Assembly (NCBI GenBank): GCA_034506175.1
Contig: JAPDQB010000019.1
Location: forward strand, 44,315-108,314
From: a candidate division KSB1 bacterium
Lineage (GTDB): Bacteria > Zhuqueibacterota > Zhuqueibacteria > Zhuqueibacterales > Zhuqueibacteraceae
Reading direction: 5' to 3'
DNA: 64,000 nucleotides
Each line of letters starts with the position of its first letter. Position 1 is the stretch's first letter. Under the pieces are notes generated by a model, which saw only the letters and a program-made list of their open reading frames with translations, was not told the DNA's origin and searched no databases. Shown piece after piece: positions 34,908-44,731 of the stretch. The position numbers and the translations under genes are program-made.

Positions 34908-36800
34908 TTATTTTGCCTTCTTTCCGAACTCTGGATCAAGCGGAATAAATGTCGTCGCAATGAATCCCGGAATGGTGGCCAGCATCACCCACACGAAGAA
35001 ATTTTGATAACCGATAATATCCTGCAGCCAGCCGCTGAACATTCCCGGCAGCATCATCCCCAAAGCCATGAAACCGGTGCAAATCGCGAAATGCGCGGTT
35101 TTGTGGTCGCCCTCGGAAATGTAAATCATGTACAGCATGTACGCCGTAAAGCCAAAGCCGTAACCGAATTGTTCGATGGCAACGCAGAGATTGATCGTCC
35201 AGAAATTGTCCGGCAGGGCATAGGCGAGATAGACATAAACCGCATCGGGAAGATTGATTGCCAGCACCATCCACCACAGCCAGAATTTTAAACCGTTCCT
35301 TGCTGCGACGAATCCGCCCAACAAGCCACCCAAAGTCAGCGCGATGATGCCCACTGTTCCGTAAACAAAGCCCACCTGCCCGGTTGTCAAAGCCATGCCG
35401 CCGACTTCTTGCGCGTCCAGCAAAAACGGCGAAGCCAGCTTGACGAGTTGCGCTTCGGCAAAGCGGTACAACAGAAGGAAAGCCAAAATAACGCCGATAT
35501 TTTTTTTCTTAAAGAATGAAGCGAACGTCATGAAGAATTCTCTCAGTATGCTTTTCGACTTGTTGCTAAGCGCCGGCGCGTCGCTGGCCGGATGGGGCAG
35601 GATAAAACGGTGATAGATGAAGAACAAAAAGAACATTCCGGTCAGCACGAAAAATGTGATCGACCATGCCAATGGAATGTTGCCGGCGCGGGCATGAAAA
35701 ACGGCGGAAGAGGCTGTTTTTAATTTTGGGTCCAGTTGAATGACCGCCATCATCGGTTTGTTCCAATTGCGCTCATTGAAAACGAAGCGGCTGCCCTCGG
35801 CCAATCCAATGCTGTTGTCTCCCGACTCGCGGCCAAAGTTGACCACAACCTCTTTGCCTGCTCCCGGCTTATTTGAGAGGTGGAAAAATAAAATCCCCAC
35901 ATTGCCTGCCTGGTCTGATGGGCGAGCGGCTTTTTCTTCCGGACCAAAATGTTTTTTTAAAAAAGCTTCCAAATTAGTTACGATCACGCGCCGCCACCAT
36001 GAAGGTTCTTTCGGCGCTCCCGCCAGTTGCGCCCTTTTCTCTTCTGCGTAAAATCCGTTTTTAAGATTCCAGGCTTTGGCGAACGCCATGATCGAATCCG
36101 CTTCATTTTTCCGGCGAGGCGAGATGTTTATTTCCAGGTTCGTGGGCAAAGCCACAATTCTTAAATCGCCGGCGGCAGGCGTGATGAGGATGGAATCCGG
36201 ATGAAGAGCAGCGATCGTTTGCGCCGCCGGTTTCGACGAGACGGTGACCTCGACGCTCGGCAGGCCGCTATGGCTCTCGATGTAACCCGCGAGAATGATG
36301 AGCAGCCCCTGGCCGGTAATCATCGCCAGGCGATAAAACGTGCTGCGAATGCCGACGAACCACGCCTGCTGATGTTTGGAAAGCCCCAACATATAAAAGC
36401 CGTCCGCTGCGATGTCGTGCGTTGCCGAGCTGAAAGCCAGCAGCCAGAGAAAAGCCAAAGTGTATTTGAAAAAATCTGGAAGCGGGATCGTCAGCGCCAC
36501 GCCGCCGAGGCCGGCGCCGACGATGAGCTGCATCAAAATAATCCAAAAACGCTTGGTTTTGAAAATATCGACGAGGGGACTCCACAGCGGCTTGATGACC
36601 CATGGCAGGTAAAGCCAACTGGTGTACAGCGCGATATCGGTGTTGGATATGCCCATGCGCTTGTACATGATCACCGAAACCGTCATGACCACGACGTAGG
36701 GAATGCCCTCTGCAAAATATAGCGTCGGCACCCAAAACCAAGGATGACGGCCCTTGCCGATTCCGTTCGCGTCAGCCAACTTTTTCGCAGGTCGTTCCAT
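34908..36800 (-). CDS. AmpG/PAT-family MFS permease with periplasmic insert
   Basis: A 630-residue transporter. FWVPTLYFAEGIPYVVVMTV at the start and YTSWLYLPWVIKPLWSPLVD, then SSATHDIAADGFY, mark the AmpG-like group, whose known member imports anhydro-muropeptides. Between helices 5 and 6 (about residues 176-374) lies a polar ~200-residue insert predicted outside the membrane. The second half (FGYGFGFTAYMLYMIYI, CTGFMALGMMLPGM) is complete. AAAGGA precedes ATG 36800. A link to the murein enzyme at 11261 is possible but only by theme. Confidence 0.88.
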   Translation of the reverse strand: MERPAKKLADANGIGKGRHPWFWVPTLYFAEGIPYVVVMTVSVIMYKRMGISNTDIALYTSWLYLPWVIKPLWSPLVDIFKTKRFWIILMQLIVGAGLGGVALTIPLPDFFKYTLAFLWLLAFSSATHDIAADGFYMLGLSKHQQAWFVGIRSTFYRLAMITGQGLLIILAGYIESHSGLPSVEVTVSSKPAAQTIAALHPDSILITPAAGDLRIVALPTNLEINISPRRKNEADSIMAFAKAWNLKNGFYAEEKRAQLAGAPKEPSWWRRVIVTNLEAFLKKHFGPEEKAARPSDQAGNVGILFFHLSNKPGAGKEVVVNFGRESGDNSIGLAEGSRFVFNERNWNKPMMAVIQLDPKLKTASSAVFHARAGNIPLAWSITFFVLTGMFFLFFIYHRFILPHPASDAPALSNKSKSILREFFMTFASFFKKKNIGVILAFLLLYRFAEAQLVKLASPFLLDAQEVGGMALTTGQVGFVYGTVGIIALTLGGLLGGFVAARNGLKFWLWWMVLAINLPDAVYVYLAYALPDNFWTINLCVAIEQFGYGFGFTAYMLYMIYISEGDHKTAHFAICTGFMALGMMLPGMFSGWLQDIIGYQNFFVWVMLATIPGFIATTFIPLDPEFGKKAK

Positions 36801-36907
36801 CGCGTTCCTTTCGCAAGAGAAGTATGCCGATGATCCAAGTTGTTTTCATAGTACATGAACGGCGGCAAAGTGTCAAGGAGATTTTTGTGTACTCGTGAAA
36901 AGTGGCG

Positions 36908-36936
36908 TTGAGATTTCCCCCGGGTTTTTGTATATT
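36908..36936 (+). promoter_or_regulatory. Candidate promoter for the DinB-like gene
   Basis: TTGAGA and TATATT lie 17 bases apart, about 50 bases before ATG 36987. Confidence 0.6.
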
Positions 36937-36986
36937 CGAGTCGAATTTATGACGAAGTTTTTAACGACAATCTGAATGAGGAAAAT

Positions 36987-37472
36987 ATGTGGACCTCGTC
37001 CGAGCTTTTCATTGCCGAAGCGCGGCGGCATCTCATGCAGGAATATTTGCCGTGGCTGCGCGCTTGTCTGGCCAAATTAAATGAAGCAGATGTGTGGTGG
37101 AGGCCGAACGAGAAAAGCAACAGCGCCGGCAATTTAATCCTGCATCTCTGCGGCAACATCCGGCAATGGATCATTCACGGCGTCGGCGGCGCGGCCGACC
37201 TGCGGAATCGTCCCGCCGAGTTTGCTGCGCGCGAACCCGCCTCTAAAGCCGAGTTGTTGGAGAAACTGGAATCAACGCTTGCCGAAGTGGAGGCGATTTT
37301 GGCGAATCTGCCGCTCGACAAACTCGCTGAACCGCGCCTGATTCAGGGCTTCAACGTTACCGTGCTTGGCGCGATCTTTCATGCCGTCGAGCACTTTTCG
37401 TATCACACCGGCCAGATCATTTATATCACCAAAATGCGCACCGGGGAGGATTTGAGGTTTTGGAATGTCTGA
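36987..37472 (+). CDS. DinB-like (DUF1572-type) metal-binding protein
   Basis: A 161-residue four-helix protein. AGNLILHLCGNIRQWIIHGV and HAVEHFSYHTGQIIYITK supply the three His of the DinB/YfiT metal site. Such proteins bind Ni or Zn and some act as thiol-dependent S-transferases; the substrate here is unknown. It starts after a good promoter and is followed by the MNT/HEPN pair. Confidence 0.85.
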   Translation: MWTSSELFIAEARRHLMQEYLPWLRACLAKLNEADVWWRPNEKSNSAGNLILHLCGNIRQWIIHGVGGAADLRNRPAEFAAREPASKAELLEKLESTLAEVEAILANLPLDKLAEPRLIQGFNVTVLGAIFHAVEHFSYHTGQIIYITKMRTGEDLRFWNV

Positions 37473-37569
37473 AGGCAAAGCGCCAAGCAGCCAAATAAGG
37501 AAAATGAAGCTTGATCTTTTCCGCCTGTTGTCTTACATTGATGAAAGCAGAACAATTGGAAAACAGAAC

Positions 37570-37989
37570 ATGAGTGAACATTTACAGACAACACCGGAAA
37601 ACAAGCCTGATTATTCTTCCTACATTGCCGGCTGGAAGCGCCGCCAACAACAAGAGAAGGCCGCGATCGAGACGCGCCGGTCACGAGCCAGGCAAATCGC
37701 CATGCGAGCCACGGAAATTCTCAAACATCATGGCGCGACCAAAGTCATTTTATTTGGGTCGGTGCTCGATCACACTTTCAAGCTGGATTCTGATATTGAC
37801 ATTGCGGTTGACATGCCATCGGCGGCGTGGTGGGAGTGGTATCTCAAACTGGGTGAAGTTTTGCAATTTCCAATTGATTTGGTGCACTTAGACAAAATCA
37901 ACGAAGGATTTCGTGAGATCATTTTTCAATTTGGCGAGGTGCTTTATGACCAGGAAGAACGGCGTTGCCGTACTACAGGCGCGGATTGA
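37570..37989 (+). CDS. MNT-type nucleotidyltransferase (antitoxin)
   Basis: A 139-residue minimal nucleotidyltransferase. The GS...DxD signature is intact: ILFGSVLDHTFKLDSDIDIAVD. An N-terminal region with a basic helix (KRRQQQEKAAIETRRSRARQ) precedes it. In type VII toxin-antitoxin pairs, MNT proteins AMPylate or block the HEPN partner, here the next gene. ATG 37570 was chosen over an in-frame start at 37465 that overlaps the upstream gene. Confidence 0.85.
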   Translation: MSEHLQTTPENKPDYSSYIAGWKRRQQQEKAAIETRRSRARQIAMRATEILKHHGATKVILFGSVLDHTFKLDSDIDIAVDMPSAAWWEWYLKLGEVLQFPIDLVHLDKINEGFREIIFQFGEVLYDQEERRCRTTGAD

Positions 37990-38440
37990 AAACGACCTGC
38001 GTGAAATCAAAAAAATTGTCGAACTTGTGGAGAAGAATCTGGCAGGCATTTCGCAAAAAATGCCCGAGGATATTGTCGTTGTCGGCTTTGCAGGTTATGT
38101 TCACAACTTTTATAATGGCTTGGAAAAAATTTTTGATCTCATTGCAGAATGCGTTGATAACTTCGAGCCACCCGACAAAGCCTGGCATAAAGAACTGTTA
38201 AAACAAATGGCTCTCGAAATTCAAGGCGTTCGCCCTGCGGTACTCACGAAAGAATTGGCGGCTGTGCTTGAAGATTATCTTGAGTTTCGACATTTTTTTC
38301 GGCACAGTTACAGCTTCCACCTCGATTGGGATGAGCTAAAACCAAAAGCTGAAAACCTAAAATCCATTTTTGAAAAACTCGAAGCTGCGTTTCAACAGTT
38401 TTTCGCTTTTCTAAAAGCCGCCAGCGAACAGATCGAATGA
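37946..38440 (+). CDS. HEPN-domain protein (HepT-like toxin)
   Basis: A 164-residue helical protein. EFRHFFRHSYSFHLDW fits the HEPN R-x(4-6)-H signature, and the rest (IVELVEKNLAGISQ, GLEKIFDLIAEC) is typical of HepT-like RNases. It overlaps the MNT gene by 44 bases, in the usual order of such modules, and has GAGGTG before ATG 37946. Expected role: an RNase toxin controlled by the MNT partner, in plasmid stability or phage defence. Confidence 0.8.
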   Translation: MTRKNGVAVLQARIENDLREIKKIVELVEKNLAGISQKMPEDIVVVGFAGYVHNFYNGLEKIFDLIAECVDNFEPPDKAWHKELLKQMALEIQGVRPAVLTKELAAVLEDYLEFRHFFRHSYSFHLDWDELKPKAENLKSIFEKLEAAFQQFFAFLKAASEQIE

Positions 38441-38447
38441 AGCTGTT

Positions 38448-38669
38448 CTAACTCCGCCCTTCAAACCGTTGCCGAAACGCCGCCGCGTAGCCGCGTTCGA
38501 TCCAGAGCCTCACGGCGTACTCCGAAGAAATCTCACAACGCTGATGCCGGCACAAGTGCCGCCGGAATCTTTCGATACGCCGCACTTGCTCATGCATGAA
38601 ATCGGTGAACCTTTGTTGCGTCGCCGCGCGCCAGATGGTTTCGGAATTGATGTTAGTTTGACCTGGCAT
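38448..38669 (-). CDS. Hypothetical basic protein
   Basis: A 73-residue frame from ATG 38669 (MPGQTNINSETIWRAATQQR...), Arg-rich, with HEQVRRIERFRRHLCRHQRC. An upstream TTG (38792) would extend it to 114. It is convergent with the HEPN gene, eight bases away. The composition looks protein-like but I know no family; it could be chance. Confidence 0.4.
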   Translation of the reverse strand: MPGQTNINSETIWRAATQQRFTDFMHEQVRRIERFRRHLCRHQRCEISSEYAVRLWIERGYAAAFRQRFEGRS

Positions 38670-38931
38670 GACTTGATTTTTCTTTAGTGCTTCAGGAAAT
38701 TTCGTTGCCCGATTTCGTATCGTTAAGGTATACAATTGATCTGCTGCTTGGTTAATTTGCAACTGAAATGCCAGATTTGTTACAGGGCGCAACTCTTTAA
38801 TTTAGGCTTATCTTAAGAGCCTGCCAAAATTTTAGTGTTACATTTTGTTCCTTCCCGAAACACCGGCGATATATTTTGTTACAATTTTTTGGGGCAAATG
38901 CTCCAATCTCCATAATTTCGACAGAATTTGC

Positions 38932-38960
38932 TTGCTTCCATCCTCCTATTTCTTTATCTT
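38932..38960 (+). promoter_or_regulatory. Candidate promoter for the OPT-like gene
   Basis: TTGCTT and TATCTT are 17 bases apart, about 65 bases before ATG 39027. Confidence 0.45.
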
Positions 38961-39026
38961 TCGCCGATTGTCCATTTCGTCAATTAAATTCGAAACGGAA
39001 AATTTAGCATCGGAGGATGAGGAAAC

Positions 39027-39740
39027 ATGCCTGAAAAAACATCCGAAAAACCTTATATCCCCGCCGAAAGCACTTTGCCGGAATTCACTTTCAAAGCGAT
39101 TTTTCTCGGCTTGGTGATGGCCGTGGTGCTCGGCGCGGCGAACGCGTATCTCGGCTTGCGAGCGGGCCAAACCGTCTCGGCGAGTTTTCCGGCGGCGGTG
39201 ATCGCGATTGCGGCGTTTCGCATTTTGCGCGGCAGCGTGTTGGAACAAAACATCGCGCGCACGACGGCTTCGGTGGGAGAAGCGCTGGTGGCCGGCGCCA
39301 TCTTCACGATTCCGGCGTTTGTGATCGCCAACGTTGGTGGCGAGCGGGTGTGGACGGATTTCAATTATTGGGAAACTTCATTCATTTTGCTCATTGGCGG
39401 CGTACTCGCCTGGCTGGTTTTGATCCCACTCATCCTCTTCGTTAATCCGGAGCTGAGCGCGCAGCTTTCCCTAAATGGCCAAACGCCGCCAATTGCTGAT
39501 GTGATCAATTCGGTTTGGTACAATCACGTGCGGCCGATCGCCGGCGAATCGCTGACCGGCGTGCTGCTCGCCGTCTTGGTGCTGGTCGTGGAAGATTTTG
39601 AGTCATTGACACGTTTGCTTTTCGGCGTTTCTGAATTTGAATTTGTGAAAGCATGGGGCGGTAATTTGATCGGATTGCTCGCTTTCGCGGCGATTGCCTG
39701 GGTGTTGATCGTGATGCCGTTGTGGAAATCTAACGCTTAG
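39027..39740 (+). pseudogene. Oligopeptide transporter (OPT) family, internally deleted
   Basis: 237 residues, against about 600-700 for the family. The first 125 residues are a clean OPT N-terminus: PEFTFKAIFLGLVMAVVLGA, ANAYLGLRAGQTVSASFPAA, TTASVGEALVAGAIFTIPAF. After LLIGGVLAWLVLIPLILF the sequence jumps to what is normally a much later part (IADVINSVWYNHVRPIAG) and then to a short hydrophobic tail unlike the family. The repeated GG-VL-IPL element could have been the join. It keeps a start, ribosome site (GGAGG) and stop, but cannot be a full transporter. Confidence 0.7.
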
Positions 39741-39752
39741 AAGGAGCCTATC

Positions 39753-41081
39753 ATGCAGGATCGTCTTCACCCCGGGGTCGGATACGACAAAAAAGTTCAA
39801 GATCATTTGCAAAAAATCGATCATATCGTCGTGCTCATGTTGGAGAACCGTTCGTTTGACCACATGCTCGGTTATTTAACGCTCGAGGAGGGAAGAAAAG
39901 ATGTCGATGGATTAACCAGCAAGATGTTCAACGAATACAACAATGTTAAATACAAAGTTCGCCATCTCGATACCACGCGGGTTGAGGAAGATCCGGGGCA
40001 TGAATCCGCGGACGTCGCCGAGCAGCTCAGCAAGGGCAACGGCGGCTTCGTCAGTAATTTTGCCAAACATTATCCCGAGTCCGATCCCGGCAAGATCATG
40101 GGTTATTACAACGCCGATGATTTGCCGGTGTACGATCATCTGGCGCAGCGCTTTTGCATTTGCGACCGCTGGTTTTGCTCGGTGCCGGGATCAACGTGGC
40201 CGAACCGTCTGTATGCGTTGACCGGCCAGGCCGACGGCAGCAAGGACAACAAACCGCTGCCGATTTATTCCAAAATTTCTTTCATCCGTCATTTGGAGGA
40301 AAGAGGCGTTTCGTGGCGCTGGTACAGCCATGATTTTCAGACGCTGCGCTGCGTCGATGAAAAATATCGCACCGGCTACGATCGGAACTTTTTCAAGGTT
40401 GAAGAGAGCACCATGCTTGAGAGGGAAGATTTTTTGGATCATTGCGCTGCCGGTGATCTGGCGGCGGTGTCGTGGATTGACCCCAATCTCGTCGGCCTCA
40501 CCGCCGTTGCGGCAAACGACGATCATCCGCCGGCGGATGTGACCGCCGCACAGAATTTGGTGCTCACGATTTACAGCGCGTTGCTGGCCAGCCCGGCCTG
40601 GAAGAAAACGCTTTTCATTATCACCTACGATGAACACGGCGGCTTCTATGATCATGTCACTCCGCCGGAGGCGGCGGATGATGATCCGAATTTTCGCAGT
40701 TACGGCGTGCGCGTGCCGACCTTCATCATCTCGCCGTGGGTGATTCCCGGTTCGGTGTCGCATACTGTTTTTGATCACACCTCGATCATCAAAACGATTC
40801 TGCTGCGTTTTTGCCAGGAAAAAGACGGGCGCATTCCCGACATGGGCAAGCGCGTGGCGGCGGCGAACGATTTGGGCGATTTGCTGGTGCTGCCGCGTCC
40901 GCGCCCGATTTCAACTCGCCTCGTGCCGGCACGGCTGCTGAATCATGTCGCGCGGTGGCAGGCACGGGCGTGGAAAAGCAAAATTTTAACGCAAATGAAA
41001 GCGTCGCGCCGGCAAAGGAAACTCAGCGAGTTTCAAGAGGGTTTGGCGGCGGCAAAGCGTTGGCTTGCCGAGCCGCGATAG
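39753..41081 (+). CDS. Phospholipase C/phosphoesterase family protein
   Basis: A 442-residue member of the PF04185 phosphoesterase family (alkaline-phosphatase fold). IDHIVVLMLENRSFDHMLGY, then VPGSTWPNRLYALTG, DDHPPADVTAAQNLV and IITYDEHGGFYDHVTPP are the metal- and substrate-site blocks. No signal peptide is present, unlike most secreted phospholipases C. The C-terminal tail is basic. AAGGAG precedes the start. The natural substrate (phospholipid or other phosphodiester) is not known. Confidence 0.9.
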   Translation: MQDRLHPGVGYDKKVQDHLQKIDHIVVLMLENRSFDHMLGYLTLEEGRKDVDGLTSKMFNEYNNVKYKVRHLDTTRVEEDPGHESADVAEQLSKGNGGFVSNFAKHYPESDPGKIMGYYNADDLPVYDHLAQRFCICDRWFCSVPGSTWPNRLYALTGQADGSKDNKPLPIYSKISFIRHLEERGVSWRWYSHDFQTLRCVDEKYRTGYDRNFFKVEESTMLEREDFLDHCAAGDLAAVSWIDPNLVGLTAVAANDDHPPADVTAAQNLVLTIYSALLASPAWKKTLFIITYDEHGGFYDHVTPPEAADDDPNFRSYGVRVPTFIISPWVIPGSVSHTVFDHTSIIKTILLRFCQEKDGRIPDMGKRVAAANDLGDLLVLPRPRPISTRLVPARLLNHVARWQARAWKSKILTQMKASRRQRKLSEFQEGLAAAKRWLAEPR

Positions 41082-41086
41082 TTCTT

Positions 41087-42853
41087 TTATATCCGCGCCA
41101 AAATTCTGCCGGATTTGGCTTGGACTTCGAGATCGAGGCGTCTATTCTCGGTAACAAAAACACGATCATCCTCCAGCCGGTCGGCAAATTTTTCTTCGCC
41201 GCTTAAATTGAGTTGTATGCGGTGGGGTTTCCCACTGTTGTTGATCATCACGATGACTTTTTCGTTTTGGTGGCGGCGGGAAAATGCGAACAAATCTCGT
41301 TTATCATCCGCCAGTAGCGTTTGATAATCTCCCAATTGCAGCGCCGGATGCGTGTTGCGAATATGGATCAGCTTGCGATAATATTCAAATATCTCGCGGT
41401 CGGATCTCGCTGGCGCATCTGGCATTCTTTTTTTCCCATTTATCTTTTTATCTTTTTTTAAATCTTCCCAAACCATCGGCTGGCGACAACAGGGGTCGTT
41501 CGCTCCCCATAAGCCGGCTTCGTCACCGTAATAAATCATCGGCGCGCCGAGATACGTCATTTGAAAAAGCGTCGCCAATTTTTGCATTTGACGCTCGCCA
41601 GCATTCGGCTGGCGCGTGTCATAATCCGGATTTTGCGCTTTCGACCATTCGTAATATTCCAGCCATTTTCGCATCGGCTTTTTATCGCGATTCACGATGC
41701 GGGAAGCGAGCCGGTCGGTGTCATGGCTGTCCAGCAAATTTTGCATCACATACGCGACTTCGGGATGAAATGCTTCGCGCAGCTCCTGCAAGCGCCGGTC
41801 GAATTCGCTGGCGCGAATACGCGTGCGCGCGCTCATGAAGTATTCGGAGCACGCAAAGGTGAAATTGTAATTCATCACCGCATCGAACTCATCGCCCTGC
41901 AAATAGGGCTTCAAATCATCAATCGGATCCACAAGCTCGCCGGTGAGATAAGCTTCCGGATTGATGCTCTTCACCAGTTTGCGCCACGCCTTCCAAAAGT
42001 TGTGGTGGACACACGCCGCCACGTCCAGTCGCCAGCCGTCGATGCCGTCGCCCGGATCGCCGTCGCCGTTGGGATCCATCCAGCGCTTGGTGATCGCCCA
42101 AATGTAATCACGCGGCCCGGCGACGATGCCGTTTTCATCCTGCCGCCATTCCGGCAATTCCTTCACCGACCACCAACCCGTATATTTAAACCCCTTTCCG
42201 GTTTTCGGATCATTCCAGGCGAGAATTTTAAACCAATCTTTGTAAAGTGAGCGCTGCTGATTTTTCAAAACATCTTGAAACGCCCAATGATTGATGCCGA
42301 CGTGATTGAACACGCCGTCAAAAATGATGTGCATGCCACGGCGATGCACCTCGTCAATCAAGCGCAACATCAGCTTGTCTGCCGCCGTCCATTGCCACGT
42401 TTTCGGATCGTGGCCGACTTCGCTCGCGATGATCTTCAAATCGCCGCGCGGATCCGGTCCGAAATTCGGGTCGATGTGATGATAGGTTGCGCCGTCGTAT
42501 TTGTGCGAAGAGGGTGATTGGAAAACCGGCGTCAAATAAAGCGCGTTGACGCCAAGCTCCTGCAGATAATCCAGCTTGTCGAGAATGCCCTGCACATCGC
42601 CGCCGTAGCGCCGGCGCTGGAGATTGTGCCAAATATCTTTGCCGTTTTTCTTTTCGTAGGGTTGCAACTCATACCAATCGGAGTCCCAGGGATGAATCTG
42701 CCACGGCGAGGTCACGTCATGCGGATACGCGCCGCGAATGTCGTCGAGGGTCGGATCGTTGCCGGGATCGCCGTTGCAAAAACGTTCCGGGAAGATTTGG
42801 TACCAAATGGCTTTTTTAGCCCAAGTGGGGACGGATAAGCGGTTATGACTCAT
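41087..42853 (-). CDS. GH13 alpha-amylase family enzyme (neopullulanase-like)
   Basis: A 588-residue (beta/alpha)8 glycosidase. Region I FDGVFNH (178-184), region II GWRLDVA with nucleophile D277, region III TGELVDP with acid/base E306, and region IV LLDSHDTDR with the stabilising Asp near 378 are intact. WYQIFPERFCNGDP at the start is typical of cyclomaltodextrinase/neopullulanase relatives. No signal peptide. It acts on alpha-glucans or maltodextrins and sits 28 bases from a second GH13 gene transcribed the same way. Confidence 0.93.
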   Translation of the reverse strand: MSHNRLSVPTWAKKAIWYQIFPERFCNGDPGNDPTLDDIRGAYPHDVTSPWQIHPWDSDWYELQPYEKKNGKDIWHNLQRRRYGGDVQGILDKLDYLQELGVNALYLTPVFQSPSSHKYDGATYHHIDPNFGPDPRGDLKIIASEVGHDPKTWQWTAADKLMLRLIDEVHRRGMHIIFDGVFNHVGINHWAFQDVLKNQQRSLYKDWFKILAWNDPKTGKGFKYTGWWSVKELPEWRQDENGIVAGPRDYIWAITKRWMDPNGDGDPGDGIDGWRLDVAACVHHNFWKAWRKLVKSINPEAYLTGELVDPIDDLKPYLQGDEFDAVMNYNFTFACSEYFMSARTRIRASEFDRRLQELREAFHPEVAYVMQNLLDSHDTDRLASRIVNRDKKPMRKWLEYYEWSKAQNPDYDTRQPNAGERQMQKLATLFQMTYLGAPMIYYGDEAGLWGANDPCCRQPMVWEDLKKDKKINGKKRMPDAPARSDREIFEYYRKLIHIRNTHPALQLGDYQTLLADDKRDLFAFSRRHQNEKVIVMINNSGKPHRIQLNLSGEEKFADRLEDDRVFVTENRRLDLEVQAKSGRILARI

Positions 42854-42880
42854 TGTGAAAAATTCTCACACTATTTGGGG

Positions 42881-44731
42881 CTATTTCGTCAAAATTTGAA
42901 TTTCCATCGGCTGCAGTTGCACGCGCAAAACCCTGGTCGGGCCATAGCTCACGGCGCCATTGAGATCGCGAATTTCAATGCTGCCAGCCGGTTTCTCGGC
43001 AACCGGCGCCGGGGCCAACGGATCGGGTTTATTGCTGAAAAGCACTTGATATGACGAATCGGCGGGATTGAGAGAATAGTCGATCAGCACCTCGCCTTCC
43101 CAGCCGGCTTGAGGGTTGGTGTTCGCGACAATGACGACTTCCTGATCGCTCAAGATTCGTGAAAAGGCGAGAATACCGCCGGGGAAATTTGAAAAACCGA
43201 AGTGCACGCCATTGCCCGAAACCGGACGAAAATATTGCCGGCCATATCGCAGCGCCGGCCGGCTGTTCCGAACTTCCGCGATTTGCCGGAGCGCTTGATA
43301 AAAAGGATGGCTGCGATCAAACGCCTTCGGACTGCCCCACAACGCCTCGCGCACCGCCTCCAGCGTTCGCCCGGCGCCGTGAAGCCCCTGCTCGGTGCCG
43401 TAATACAAACACGGAATGCCTTGCAGCGCGAACAAACATCCGACCGCGATGGCGACCTGATCGTCGTAACGATTCGGCGCGATGGGATCGCGGTAATAAA
43501 AACGCTGATGCTGATCGTGATTGTCGATAAAGGTCACAAAAAATTTGCTGGCTTCGCCCTGCGAGCTGATGATGCCGCGCTGCACTTGCCGGCGATAGTT
43601 GAATATTTTGACAAGCTCAACCGGCGCGAGCCGGCCTTTGGCAATGTCGGGAAGTTTATAGAAGAGCGGAAAATCCAGCGCCGCGTCAACGCCGACCAGA
43701 TCGCTGTCTTCCATCGCGTTGCGGCCGATGTAGCGCGCGATCTTGTCTTCGTTATCGTAAATTTCGCCAAAAGTGAAAAATTCCTTTTTGCCGAGGCTGA
43801 ACGCAAACTCGCGCATGGCGTTGGCAAACACCCGCGCAAAATCGGTTTCGAGATATTTCAAGGTGTCGAGGCGAAAACCGTCGACGTCGAATTTGGCGAT
43901 GAGATATTGATGCGCGCGAATCAGAATATCGCGCACCGGATAATAAATGCCGTACACCGGATTGTATTCGGCGTGATCGGTGGCCAATTCTTTCAACGAT
44001 GCAAAGTCGCCGGCGGCTTCGCCACCCTCGCCTTGCCGCCGGAAAAAAACATTGCGCTGCAATTCCACCGGCCAAATGCCGGCATCGGCGGACGGATTGT
44101 CCGGCGGCATATTCCAATCCGGCCGGCCTTTGCCGGTTTCATCGCGCCAGCGAATGAGGTAGGGATAATTACGCCACGGCGCCACCGCGCCATAATTTTC
44201 GTATTCAAAAACATCGCCGACATGATTGAGCACGATGTCGAAAATTACGTAAATGCCGCGCGCGTGCGCCTCGTCAACGAGCTGAATCAGCTCATCCTCC
44301 GCGAGTTGCGGATTTTTTCTCGCCCTCTCCGGATCAGAAGCAAAGCGCGGCTCGATCTGTAAGAAATCCTGAATGCCGTAGCCATGATAAGAGTAGCGGC
44401 TGTATTGGCAATTTTTCAGCACCGGCGAGAGCCAAATGGCGCCAACGCCAAGCTCCTGCAAGTAATCAAGCTGCGCCCGCACGCCGTTGAAAGTGCCGCC
44501 CTGATATTCGCCGTGCTCGCCGTCCCAGGGCAAATGCCGCGGCGGTGCTTGCGGATTGTTAAAACGGTCGATAAGCAGAAAGTAAATCCACTTGTCGCGC
44601 CAATCTTCGGGCGACGGGAACGGCGCGGGAATCGTCACGGTTTTCCGGCCAATTTTGATGCGCTTGGTGCGCGGCGAGCGGGCGTGGTCGAAAACAGCTT
44701 GCACCTCGTCGCTCCAGATGGAGGTGGGCAT
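42881..44731 (-). CDS. GH13 alpha-amylase family enzyme, second
   Basis: A 616-residue GH13 enzyme. Region I FDIVLNH (164-170), region II DGFRLDT with D289, region III FTFGEIYD with E323, and FIDNHDQHQRF are present. The N-terminal 50 residues are shorter than a CBM and carry a basic segment (RTKRIKIGRKTV). No signal peptide. Together with the adjacent GH13 gene it forms a small alpha-glucan cluster; the two probably differ in chain length or branch preference. Confidence 0.92.
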   Translation of the reverse strand: MPTSIWSDEVQAVFDHARSPRTKRIKIGRKTVTIPAPFPSPEDWRDKWIYFLLIDRFNNPQAPPRHLPWDGEHGEYQGGTFNGVRAQLDYLQELGVGAIWLSPVLKNCQYSRYSYHGYGIQDFLQIEPRFASDPERARKNPQLAEDELIQLVDEAHARGIYVIFDIVLNHVGDVFEYENYGAVAPWRNYPYLIRWRDETGKGRPDWNMPPDNPSADAGIWPVELQRNVFFRRQGEGGEAAGDFASLKELATDHAEYNPVYGIYYPVRDILIRAHQYLIAKFDVDGFRLDTLKYLETDFARVFANAMREFAFSLGKKEFFTFGEIYDNEDKIARYIGRNAMEDSDLVGVDAALDFPLFYKLPDIAKGRLAPVELVKIFNYRRQVQRGIISSQGEASKFFVTFIDNHDQHQRFYYRDPIAPNRYDDQVAIAVGCLFALQGIPCLYYGTEQGLHGAGRTLEAVREALWGSPKAFDRSHPFYQALRQIAEVRNSRPALRYGRQYFRPVSGNGVHFGFSNFPGGILAFSRILSDQEVVIVANTNPQAGWEGEVLIDYSLNPADSSYQVLFSNKPDPLAPAPVAEKPAGSIEIRDLNGAVSYGPTRVLRVQLQPMEIQILTK

